Assembly (NCBI GenBank): GCA_910577825.1 | Contig: CAJTOK010000055.1 | Span: 1-23,261, forward strand | From: an uncultured Lachnospiraceae bacterium | Lineage (GTDB): Bacteria > Bacillota > Clostridia > Lachnospirales > Lachnospiraceae | Direction: 5' to 3' | Length of the DNA: 23,261 nucleotides | Program-made: the position numbers and the translations under genes | Notes under the pieces: generated by a model | Told to the model about the DNA's origin: nothing | The model's input: the letters and a program-made list of their open reading frames with translations, nothing else | The model's database searches: none | Part shown: positions 16,799-23,201 of the stretch, in pieces | Numbering within the stretch: the first letter of the stretch is position 1 | How the letters are laid out: each line of letters opens with the position of its first letter

Positions 16799-17449
16799 CT
16801 ATACTATTTCTGCAATACGGCTTACACCAACAAATATTTCTGAAATCTTGTACCATGTTGCAAAGTCTACAACGCCTGTCTGCGGCAGGTTGAATACCTG
16901 CTGGAAAACCCTGACCGAATTTGCTGTCCTTTCGCCATATATGCCATCAGATGATATTTTAGGGATAAGAGGGTATGCTTTGGATATAACATTTAGCTGG
17001 TCCTGCATCTGTTTGACTTTGCTGTTGCTTGAACCAATGGTCAAGTTAAATCCAGGCCATGAGGAAGGTATGCCGGATATTTCTTCAGAAGTATTAATAT
17101 AAATGGAATTTCCATAAAAAGTCCTTAGTATTTCAATCGCAGAGTACCCCTGGTCGCCAAGATACTTGGAATCCCACTGGCGCATCCAGTTTGGGCATGA
17201 TACCTGCCTGCCATCACAGTATTGTGTAAATAAAGGCTGTGACACATTTGGCTTAGAAAGGTAATTTGAAAAAATGGCATCTACAGCATGTGATATACTG
17301 CTAAATATATTACGGCCTGGAATCCACTTCTGGTCATAGGCAGTAGAAGATGTAATAGTGAAATCATATCCCCTGTTGCGGTACCCTGAAATATATAGAT
17401 TTTCATTGTTATAAAAATATAGTATTTGATAATGTATTAATAAGGAACA
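16799..17449 (-). pseudogene. 5'-truncated SpoIID-like / peptidoglycan-binding protein
   Basis: On the minus strand the C-terminal half of a secreted-type protein is open from 17449 to the TAG at 16799. The upstream part reads YDFTITSSTAYDQKWIPGRN, then PLFTQYCDGRQVSCPNWMRQWDSKYLGDQGYSAIEILR, which is the end of a SpoIID-like domain. A PG_binding_1 domain follows (KVKQMQDQLN, DGIYGERTANSVRVFQQVFNLPQTGVVD). No ATG occurs in the upstream frame; the first usable start is GTG at 17245, inside the conserved region and without a ribosome site. The N-terminal half and signal peptide are missing, so I call it a remnant. A short product from the GTG cannot be excluded. Confidence 0.75.
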
Positions 17450-17542
17450 TTATTTAAAATATCTGCATCAATTCTCTTGTTGTCCGTTATTTTATATATT
17501 TTTTATTTCCCACTAAAACCCTCGAAAGCATCACCACCATAA

Positions 17543-18169
17543 AATGAAGCTTCATATAAAAGTAATTATCTAAAGCAGAGATTACAGTTTAAAGTGGAAG
17601 CGGATAAAATGATTGCACATATAAGGCTTGCTACAAGAGGCAGCCAGAGTTACGAAAATACGCATCCTTTTGTTATGCGGGATAATAGTGGCAGGACATG
17701 GACACTGGCGCATAATGGGACGGTTTTTGACTGTGATTTGCTGAATCCTTTTACACATTGCCAGCAGGGACAGACGGACAGTGAAAGGATTCTGGCATAC
17801 ATTACCAGCCGGATGGATATAGAAATGGAAAATAAAAAAGAACTGCCAGCACAGGAGAGATTCGGGATTGTTGATAAGATTCTCTGTGAAATTACGCCTG
17901 AAAATAAGATAAACCTCCTTTTATTTGACGGTGAACTGATGTATGTGCATACCAATTACCAAAACAGCCTATACAGATGCCGGAAGGGAGATGCAGTTAT
18001 AATATCAACAAAACCGCTTGGCCGCCATGTATGGGAACCTGTCCCCATGAATACACTGGCTGCCTATAAGGATGGGAAACAGATGTACACAGGCACGAAT
18101 CATAGAAATGAATTTTTTGAAACAGAAGAAAAAATGCGGTTACTGTTTTTGGATTTTGCAAATTTATAA
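17543..18169 (+). pseudogene. 5'-truncated class II glutamine amidotransferase
   Basis: The frame is open from 17543 and matches the body of the YafJ-like class II glutamine amidotransferase family: SNYLKQRLQ, KMIAHIRLATRGSQSYENTHPF, WTLAHNGTVFD, GQTDSERILAYI, INLLLFDGELMYVHTNYQNSLY and a C-terminal KMRLLFLDFANL. Intact members start with Met-Cys, the Cys being the amidohydrolase nucleophile, followed by about 50 residues ending in a GWG segment; all of that is absent. The first possible start is GTG at 17594, with ATG five codons later, neither with a good ribosome site. Without the nucleophile it cannot hydrolyse glutamine, so it is a remnant. It faces away from the truncated gene to its left. 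Confidence 0.75.
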
Positions 18170-18204
18170 AATAGCTGTAAGTTAGAAAACACAATAAAAA
18201 ACGC

Positions 18205-18220
18205 CATAGATAATATCTAT
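18205..18220. repeat. Short inverted repeat upstream of cysK
   Basis: ATAGAT (18206-18211) and ATCTAT (18215-18220) form a small AT-rich inverted repeat in the 193-bp gap before cysK. Two copies of AATCTATT follow at about 18237 and 18259, the second running into the -35 box. This may be upstream regulatory DNA, but AT-rich repeats of this size occur by chance. Confidence 0.25.
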
Positions 18221-18264
18221 TATGTGTAAAAGAAATAATCTATTACATTGATTAAGAAAATCTA

Positions 18265-18293
18265 TTGACAAGGTAAATAGGTAAAAGTATAAT
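18265..18293 (+). promoter_or_regulatory. Perfect consensus promoter of cysK
   Basis: TTGACA (18265-18270), a 17-bp spacer and TATAAT (18288-18293) match the sigma-A consensus exactly. The spacer contains AAATAGGT, a near copy of the half-site of the inverted repeat found 28 bp downstream, so a repressor binding both could shut the promoter. A promoter this strong in a cysteine gene suggests control by repression. Confidence 0.85.
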
Positions 18294-18320
18294 GTGTAAC
18301 ATAAAATAAAACATATAAAG

Positions 18321-18337
18321 CCTATTAGATAAATAGG
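18321..18337. promoter_or_regulatory. Candidate Rrf2/CymR-type operator upstream of cysK
   Basis: CCTATT (18321-18326) and AATAGG (18332-18337) are an inverted repeat with a 5-bp centre followed by AATT, lying about 20 nt after the expected transcription start. The pattern resembles, from memory, the CymR cysteine-repressor box of Firmicutes, and an Rrf2-family gene lies 1.3 kb downstream. The link between the two is inferred. Confidence 0.45.
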
Positions 18338-18362
18338 AATTAAGAAAGCAGAGGTAATTATT

Positions 18363-19301
18363 ATGAGCCAGATTAAAGAAAGTGCACTTGAGTTAATCGG
18401 GAAAACCCCGGTACTGAAGCTGAATGGATATGCAAAGAAAGCAGGCGTGAAGGATGCCACAATTCTTGCAAAGCTGGAATATTTCAATCCGGCGGGTTCT
18501 GTAAAAGACCGTATTGCACTGGCAATGATTGAGGATGCAGAAAAGAAAGGCCTGTTAAAAGAAGGAGCTACTATTATCGAGCCTACCAGCGGGAATACTG
18601 GAATTGGCCTTGCCGCTGTTGCAGCGGCAAAGGGATACAGGGCAGTCCTTACCCTGCCGGATACCATGAGTGTTGAGAGGAGAAATCTTTTAAAGGCATA
18701 TGGTGCAGAGCTGGTGCTTACAGAAGGGGCTAAGGGAATGAAAGGGGCTATTGCAAAAGCGGAAGAACTTTCAAAAGAAATTGACGGGGCAGTTATCTTA
18801 GGACAGTTTGTGAATCCAGCAAACCCGGCAGTACATAAGGCTACAACAGGACCAGAAATCTGGGAACAGACAGAAGGAAAAGTTGATATTTTTGTTGCCG
18901 GTGTAGGAACGGGCGGAACTATTACGGGTGTTGGTGAATACTTAAAAGAGAAGAATCCGGATGTAAAAATTGTGGCAGTTGAGCCGGCTGGAAGCCCTGT
19001 TTTGTCAAAGGGGACTCCGGGGGCGCATAAGATTCAGGGAATCGGCGCCGGATTTGTCCCGGAAGTTCTCAATACGGAAGTATATGATGAAGTTATTACC
19101 ATTGAAAATGAAGAAGCATTTGCTGAAGGAAAGGCATTTGCTGTAAGTGAAGGAATACTTGTGGGGATATCTTCCGGTGCTGCGCTTAAAGCAGCAGTGG
19201 TTCTTGCAAACAGGCCGGAAAATAAGGGAAAGACGATTGTAGCATTGCTTCCTGATTCTGGTGACAGATATTTGTCTACTCCATTATTCAATAATAATTG
19301 A
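18363..19301 (+). CDS. cysK: Cysteine synthase A (O-acetylserine sulfhydrylase)
   Basis: CysK is a PLP enzyme that makes cysteine from O-acetylserine and sulfide. The 312-residue protein shows the PLP lysine K48 in NPAGSVKDR, the substrate loop EPTSGNTGIGLA, the phosphate-binding GTGGTITGVG and the C-terminal LLPDSGDRYLST. Length is normal. The start ATG follows GCAGAGG. It has its own consensus promoter and a possible operator, and it heads a cluster that also encodes serine acetyltransferase and the NifS/NifU pair, so substrate supply and sulfur use are encoded together. Compared with the genes before 16.7 kb, this cluster by eye uses more CTG and CCGG-containing codons, which may reflect separate acquisition. 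Confidence 0.96.
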   Translation: MSQIKESALELIGKTPVLKLNGYAKKAGVKDATILAKLEYFNPAGSVKDRIALAMIEDAEKKGLLKEGATIIEPTSGNTGIGLAAVAAAKGYRAVLTLPDTMSVERRNLLKAYGAELVLTEGAKGMKGAIAKAEELSKEIDGAVILGQFVNPANPAVHKATTGPEIWEQTEGKVDIFVAGVGTGGTITGVGEYLKEKNPDVKIVAVEPAGSPVLSKGTPGAHKIQGIGAGFVPEVLNTEVYDEVITIENEEAFAEGKAFAVSEGILVGISSGAALKAAVVLANRPENKGKTIVALLPDSGDRYLSTPLFNNN

Positions 19302-19337
19302 GCAGGCGGATTTTGTCCGGATTGGAGGCGGGGGTGA

Positions 19338-19430
19338 ATGAGGAAAACAGGGAATAAGCAGGTTTTGGACAGTACGTATTCAGGCACTCTTGAAGAACTG
19401 TTACGTGATTGGAAAAACAGAGGTTTTTAA
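19338..19430 (+). CDS. Possible 30-residue small ORF after cysK
   Basis: ATG at 19338 follows GGAGG (19324-19328) with nine bases of spacing, a good ribosome site, and opens a 30-codon frame ending at TAA (19428-19430). The peptide (MRKTGNKQVLDSTYSGTLEE, then LLRDWKNRGF) is charged and partly helical, with no cysteine and no signal or membrane segment. I do not recognise it. Its last codons form the left arm of the hairpin at 19415-19475. A different frame stays open from the T-run to about 19500, so the ORF could instead be a fragment of a frameshifted gene. Confidence 0.35.
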   Translation: MRKTGNKQVLDSTYSGTLEELLRDWKNRGF

Positions 19431-19475
19431 TTGATGCGGCTGGCGCAGTATCATCAATTAACAGGCCTCTGGTTT
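19415..19475 (+). ncRNA. Long structured hairpin upstream of the tRNA-like element
   Basis: Three stacked stems are visible. The outer stem pairs 19415-19423 with 19466-19475 (AGAGG/CCTCT core, one bulge). A perfect 10-bp stem pairs TTAATTGATG (19427-19436) with CATCAATTAA (19452-19461). An inner CTG/CAG stem (19440-19442 with 19446-19448) has a GCG loop. No U-run follows directly, so it is not a standard terminator. It begins in the end of the small ORF and ends 19 nt before the tRNA-like element, suggesting a joint RNA structure in the leader of the Rrf2 gene. No known riboswitch class is recognised. Confidence 0.5.
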
Positions 19476-19494
19476 GTTGCAGTTCCACAACCGG

Positions 19495-19564
19495 GATGCT
19501 GTAGCCGTTGGAATGGCATAGGTTTGCAAAACTGAAGTTGGCGGTTCAAATCCGCCCAGTATCA
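19495..19564 (+). tRNA. tRNA-Cys-like cloverleaf, anticodon GCA, non-canonical
   Basis: A cloverleaf folds with a 7-bp acceptor (19495-19501 with 19557-19563, one G-U pair). The D-stem pairs 19504-19507 with 19514-19517, one pair being G-U. The anticodon loop TTGCAAA has GCA at 19526-19528 (Cys), the variable loop is four bases, and a perfect T-stem GGCGG/CCGCC encloses TTCAAAT. Odd points: the discriminator is A (19564) where tRNA-Cys has U73; position 14 is T instead of the near-universal A; the D-loop has only six bases; the anticodon stem has an A-G mismatch (positions 28 and 42); and no CCA is encoded. It lies between cysK and an IscR-like regulator in a cysteine cluster. It may be a tRNA mimic, a divergent functional tRNA or a decaying gene. 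Confidence 0.6.
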
Positions 19565-19606
19565 TTTTCACGTTTTTTGCAGAAGGAAGCAAGCATGGGG
19601 GTTTTT

Positions 19607-20044
19607 ATGAGGATATCAGCAAAAGGAAAAAATGCGGTAAAGCTAATGCTTGATTTGGCAACTTATAATCATGGAGAACCGGTAAGGCTCAAGGATATAG
19701 CAAAAAGGCAGAATATATCTGAGAAATACTTAGAACAGATTGTTGCAGTGCTGCATAAATCAGCCTTAGTAAAAAGCATCAGAGGTGCACATGGAGGATA
19801 CATCCTGGACCATCCGCCTGAAAAATATACAGCAGGGCAGATTTTGAAAGCTGTTGAAGGGGATATGTCACCGGCAGACTGTGTTGGTGAAAATGGGACT
19901 TTGTGTGAAAATAAAAGTACATGTGTAAGTTACCGGTTATGGGAGAAACTGGATACAGCTGTCAATGATGTACTGGAAGGAATTACGCTGGCAGATATGC
20001 TGGAATGGCAGAATGAACTCCTGACAGACCAGTATGTCATATAA
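19607..20044 (+). CDS. Rrf2-family transcriptional regulator, IscR/CymR-like
   Basis: The 145-residue product has the Rrf2 winged helix: MRISAKGKNAVKLMLDLA, the SEKYLEQIVAVL recognition region (38-49) and the wing IRGAHGGYIL (58-67). Three cysteines, C92, C100 and C106, occur where E. coli IscR has C92, C98 and C104, so Fe-S binding is likely. The spacing differs slightly in the first gap (seven residues instead of five). It therefore probably senses cluster status and controls this cysteine/Fe-S cluster, perhaps through the repeat upstream of cysK. ATG at 19607 is chosen because family members begin M(R/K)IS; an in-frame ATG at 19595 after AAGGAA would add four residues. The leader contains the tRNA-like element. 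Confidence 0.92.
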   Translation: MRISAKGKNAVKLMLDLATYNHGEPVRLKDIAKRQNISEKYLEQIVAVLHKSALVKSIRGAHGGYILDHPPEKYTAGQILKAVEGDMSPADCVGENGTLCENKSTCVSYRLWEKLDTAVNDVLEGITLADMLEWQNELLTDQYVI

Positions 20045-20094
20045 TCTGTTTATATGAAAAGGAGCGGCAGCATGGAGGATAAAATAAAAGAAGG

Positions 20095-20360
20095 TATTTT
20101 GCGGTTATTGATTATTTTATAAATGAATAATCCACTATACAATATGGCAGCGTAAAGGATTAAACCTGGCTGATTATCCGGCATTTGTAGTCAGAATCAA
20201 ACCGGAGACAAATGAAATTGTAACCGGGCAGCTGGAAGATAGTCTTTATGAGTGCATCTTTACGGAGCTGCAGAGTGCGGTAACACCGGGACAGGCACTG
20301 GTATTGTATGACGGCAGACTGGTAGCAGGAGGCGGGACGGTAGTGTGCAAAATACTATAA
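20095..20360 (+). pseudogene. mnmA: Remnant of tRNA 2-thiouridylase MnmA
   Basis: MnmA thiolates U34 of certain tRNAs with sulfur from a cysteine desulfurase. Only pieces are left. From 20133 to the TAA at 20360 one frame reads HYTIWQRKGLNLADYPAFVV, matching the HYTIGQRKGL motif of MnmA, then RIKPETNEIVTGQLEDSLYE, and then jumps to QSAVTPGQALVLYDGRLVAG, the conserved C-terminus, with about 50 residues missing between. Just upstream, in another frame, FAVIDYFINE (20098-20127) resembles the MnmA segment before TPNPC. The N-terminal P-loop and catalytic cysteines are absent. Its place next to nifS fits the usual partnership. It cannot be functional. Confidence 0.8.
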
Positions 20361-20416
20361 ATGAATATAAACATAATGCTGAATAAGGAAACAATAAGAA
20401 AGAAGGCGTATTTTTT

Positions 20417-21598
20417 ATGAAGAAACTGATTTATCTGGATAATGCTGCGACAACGCAGGTAAGTGAAGAAGTGTTAAATGAAATGCTTCCTTTTTTCAGG
20501 CAGTCATACAGTAACCCGTCTGCGGTTTACAGTTTTGCAGGAGAGGGCAAGAAAGCCGCTGGCAATGCAAGACAGCAGGCGGCCGGGTTAATTGGTGCAA
20601 ATGCGGAAGAAATATATTTTACAGGAGGGGGAAGCGAGTCTGATAACTGGGCATTAAAAGCCACTGCAGAGGCGTATTCTTCAAAAGGGAAACATATTAT
20701 AACCAGTAAAATAGAGCACCATGCCATTCTGCATACTTGTGAATATCTGGAAAAACAGGGATATGAGGTAACTTATCTTGATGTGGATGGGGAAGGGAAA
20801 ATATCTCTTGAAGAACTTAAAGCTGCTATCCGTCCGGATACCATTCTAATATCAGTTATGGCAGCAAATAACGAAATTGGGACAATAGAGCCGGTTGCGG
20901 AAATAGGAAAAATTGCACATGAAAATGGCGTGCTGTTCCATACAGATGCAGTACAGGCATACGGGCATATTCCAATAAATGTGGATGATATGGGAATAGA
21001 CATGCTCTCTGCCAGCGGGCATAAATTTAATGGCCCGAAAGGAACCGGGATTTTATATATACGTAAAGGTGTGAAAATCCGTTCCTTTATACATGGCGGT
21101 GCACAGGAGAGGGGCAGAAGGGCAGGGACTTCTAATGTACCAGGAATTGTTGGATTTGGAAAGGCAGCAGAGATTGCCGGGGAAACGATGGAAGAAAGAA
21201 CCAGGAAGGAAATAACATTGCGTGACCATCTGATAGAAAGGGTTTTATCAGAAATCCCATATGTCAGGCTGAACGGGCATAAAACTGACAGGCTGCCGAA
21301 TAATGTAAACTTCTGTTTCAGGTTTATTGAAGGGGAATCACTGCTGATTTTATTAGACCAGCTGGGAGTATGCGCTTCCAGCGGTTCGGCATGTACATCT
21401 GGCTCATTAGACCCTTCCCATGTACTTCTTGCGATTGGGCTTCCACATGAGATTGCACATGGTTCATTAAGGATTACCCTGTCGGAAGAAACTACATTGG
21501 AGGATATTGATTTTGTGGCAGATGAACTAAAGAAGATTGCAGTGAGGCTCCGTGGGATGTCACCACTGTATGAGGATTTCTTAAAAAACCAGAAGTGA
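20417..21598 (+). CDS. nifS: Cysteine desulfurase (NifS/IscS family)
   Basis: This PLP enzyme removes sulfur from cysteine, giving alanine and an enzyme persulfide for Fe-S cluster building and tRNA thiolation. The 393-residue protein shows the cofactor-binding SKIEHHAILHTCEYL and MAANNEIGTIEP segments, the PLP lysine K203 in SGHKFNGPKG and the catalytic C326 in SSGSACTSG. The short loop ending SACTSGSLDPSHVL is that of group I (NifS/IscS-like) enzymes rather than SufS. The start follows AAGAAGG. It lies 30 bp before nifU, its scaffold partner, and follows the mnmA remnant. Confidence 0.95.
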   Translation: MKKLIYLDNAATTQVSEEVLNEMLPFFRQSYSNPSAVYSFAGEGKKAAGNARQQAAGLIGANAEEIYFTGGGSESDNWALKATAEAYSSKGKHIITSKIEHHAILHTCEYLEKQGYEVTYLDVDGEGKISLEELKAAIRPDTILISVMAANNEIGTIEPVAEIGKIAHENGVLFHTDAVQAYGHIPINVDDMGIDMLSASGHKFNGPKGTGILYIRKGVKIRSFIHGGAQERGRRAGTSNVPGIVGFGKAAEIAGETMEERTRKEITLRDHLIERVLSEIPYVRLNGHKTDRLPNNVNFCFRFIEGESLLILLDQLGVCASSGSACTSGSLDPSHVLLAIGLPHEIAHGSLRITLSEETTLEDIDFVADELKKIAVRLRGMSPLYEDFLKNQK

Positions 21599-21628
21599 TG
21601 TATTTTCAAAAAGAAAAGGGGACAGAAA

Positions 21629-22066
21629 ATGTATAGTGAAAAAGTGATGGACCATTTTAACAATCCGAGAAATGTAGGCGAAATAGAAAATCCCAGTGGG
21701 GTGGGTACGGTTGGAAATGCGAAATGCGGCGATATTATGCGGATGTATTTTGATATAGATGGGCAGGGAGTAATCAGGGATGTTAAATTCAAGACATTTG
21801 GATGCGGTGCGGCAGTGGCAACAAGCAGTATGGCTACAGAGCTGGTTAAAGGAAAAACTGTGAAAGAAGCACTGGAGGTTACAAATAAGGCTGTAATGGA
21901 AGCATTAGATGGGCTTCCACCTGTAAAAGTACATTGTTCGCTGCTGGCAGAAGAGGCAATCCATGCAGCGCTATGGGATTATGCACAGAAAAACCATATT
22001 GTGATTGAAGGCTTGGAAGAGCCAGTGCATGATATTGCTGAGAAAGTGGAATACGAGGAATATTGA
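21629..22066 (+). CDS. nifU: Fe-S cluster assembly scaffold NifU/IscU-like
   Basis: The scaffold receives sulfur from NifS and iron to build Fe-S clusters for transfer to target proteins. The 145-residue single-domain protein has the three cluster-binding cysteines C33 (NAKCGD, with D35), C59 (FGCGAAVATSS) and C103 (VHCSLLAEEAI). It corresponds to the N-terminal domain of NifU; the ferredoxin-like and C-terminal domains of full NifU are absent, as usual in Clostridia. The start follows AAAAGGGGA. The stop TGA is one base before the serine acetyltransferase start, so the two are translationally coupled. Confidence 0.95.
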   Translation: MYSEKVMDHFNNPRNVGEIENPSGVGTVGNAKCGDIMRMYFDIDGQGVIRDVKFKTFGCGAAVATSSMATELVKGKTVKEALEVTNKAVMEALDGLPPVKVHCSLLAEEAIHAALWDYAQKNHIVIEGLEEPVHDIAEKVEYEEY

Positions 22067-22067
22067 T

Positions 22068-22964
22068 ATGGAAAGATTGAATGAAGACAGGGTGGAAAGT
22101 ATTGTCCAGTTAATACTGGATGATTACACCGGTGAAAGGGCGGTAAACAAAACAGATTTATATAACCAGCCTGATAAGAAAGCAGTCATAGATATCATAG
22201 AAAAACTGTTGAAGATTCTTTATCCCGGATATTACAGTGACAAAGTATATAAAATTTACAGCCTGAGAAATAATATGTCTGCCACGATTGAAGATGTTAT
22301 ATTCCATTTAAAGAAACAGACTATGATTGTCCTGAAATATTGTGGGACTTATCCGGAATGTGCAGATTATGAGTTAGAGGAAAAAGCCCAGAATATGGTC
22401 TTTGATTTCATGGAAAAAATACCGCAGATCAGGGCATATCTTGATACAGATATCCAGGCGGCATTTGAGGGTGACCCGGCGGCAGGAAGTAAGGATGAGG
22501 TCATCCTGTCTTATCCGGGGCTGTATGCGGTTTCTGTCTACAGGATTGCCCATGAGCTGTTCCTTTTGGGAGTGCCGATGATACCAAGAATTATGACGGA
22601 ACATGCACACAGTGTTACCGGAATTGACATTCATCCAGGAGCAGCGATTGGAAAATATTTTTTTATGGATCATGGCACGGGAATTGTGATTGGGGAAACC
22701 ACTGTAATTGGAGAACATGTCAAAGTGTACCAGGGGGTTACTTTAGGCGGATTATCCACAAAGGGCGGGCAGAAGCTGAAAGGAGTAAAGAGACACCCGG
22801 TCATAAGGGATTATGTTACGATTTATTCTGGTTCTTCTATTTTAGGCGGTGATACGGTAATTGAAGAAAATGTTGTAGTGGGAGGAAACACATTCATTAC
22901 CAAATCAGTAGGCAAAGATACCAGAGTTAGCGTAAAGGACCAGGAATTGCAGTTTAAAAATTAA
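22068..22964 (+). CDS. cysE: Serine O-acetyltransferase
   Basis: CysE acetylates serine with acetyl-CoA to O-acetylserine, the substrate of CysK and the first step of cysteine synthesis. The 298-residue protein has an N-terminal helical domain (about 1-180) and a C-terminal left-handed beta-helix of hexapeptide repeats. The catalytic pair is D187 (GIDIHPGA) and H202 (FMDHGTGIVIGE), 15 residues apart as D143 and H158 are in E. coli. The GVTLGGLSTKGGQKLKGVKRHP segment is the acetyl-CoA loop. ATG at 22068 is chosen because it lies one base after nifU with GAGGA (22054-22058) upstream; the open frame starts earlier but overlaps nifU. CysK may bind its C-terminus, though the tail (QFKN) does not end in the usual Ile. 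Confidence 0.94.
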   Translation: MERLNEDRVESIVQLILDDYTGERAVNKTDLYNQPDKKAVIDIIEKLLKILYPGYYSDKVYKIYSLRNNMSATIEDVIFHLKKQTMIVLKYCGTYPECADYELEEKAQNMVFDFMEKIPQIRAYLDTDIQAAFEGDPAAGSKDEVILSYPGLYAVSVYRIAHELFLLGVPMIPRIMTEHAHSVTGIDIHPGAAIGKYFFMDHGTGIVIGETTVIGEHVKVYQGVTLGGLSTKGGQKLKGVKRHPVIRDYVTIYSGSSILGGDTVIEENVVVGGNTFITKSVGKDTRVSVKDQELQFKN

Positions 22965-22983
22965 GCAGGGCAGAGGTGAAAGG

Positions 22984-23196
22984 ATGAAACAGATATTATG
23001 TTTTGGCGATTCAAATACATATGGCCTGATTCCGGAAGAAGGCGGCAGATATCCATGGAGAATCCGATGGACAAGTATATTGAATGAGAAATTAGGTTTG
23101 GAAAATTACAGGCCTGTGGAGATAGTAGATAAACCAAACAAGTTTGGTTGCGAGGTCTATGAAGCAGGAAGCCCATTGGCTTTAGACAATGGGTAG
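22984..23196 (+). pseudogene. SGNH-hydrolase N-terminus fused to a TnpB-like tail
   Basis: The first 45 or so codons encode the start of an SGNH/GDSL esterase: MKQILCFGDSNTYGLIPEEG with the nucleophile S10 in GDSN, then RYPWRIRWTSILNEKLG. The rest of the enzyme (blocks II-V with Gly, Asn and the catalytic Asp-His) is missing. Instead the frame runs into KFGCEVYEAGSPLALDNG and a TAG, which looks like the C-terminal end of an IS200/IS605 TnpB protein. The start follows CAGAGGTGAAAGG, 19 bp after cysE. The chimera is probably non-functional; the join lies somewhere between 23105 and 23160. Confidence 0.7.
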
Positions 23197-23201
23197 TTCA
23201 C
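23141..23201 (+). mobile_element. Right-end remnant of an IS200/IS605-family element
   Basis: A hairpin CCCATTG (23172-23178)/CAATGGG (23187-23193) with loop GCTTTAGA, followed by TAGTTCAC, has the form of the right end of IS200/IS605 elements, where the tnpB stop codon lies in the end structure. In TnpB systems the omega-RNA 3' scaffold also ends here and the guide is read from the flanking bases (23202 onward). The left end, tnpA and nearly all of tnpB are absent. A perfect palindrome AACCAAAC-AA-GTTTGGTT (23132-23149) lies at the approximate left border. Identification is by pattern memory. Confidence 0.55.

Noticed and set aside
17502..17555. Minus-strand stretch reading EASFYGGDAFEGFSGK then stop
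   Set aside because: It looks like the end of a small membrane-protein family I half remember, but only about 17 codons are present, with no start or ribosome site. It overlaps the deletion scar, so I leave it unassigned.
20072..20122. 16-codon ORF starting at ATG 20072 after AAAAGGAG
   Set aside because: It has a fair ribosome site but reads through the mnmA fragment in a third frame and shows no similarity; most likely a chance ORF in a decayed gene.
20773..21792. Minus-strand ORF of 339 codons
   Set aside because: Antisense to nifS and nifU, both with complete active-site motifs; no ribosome site.
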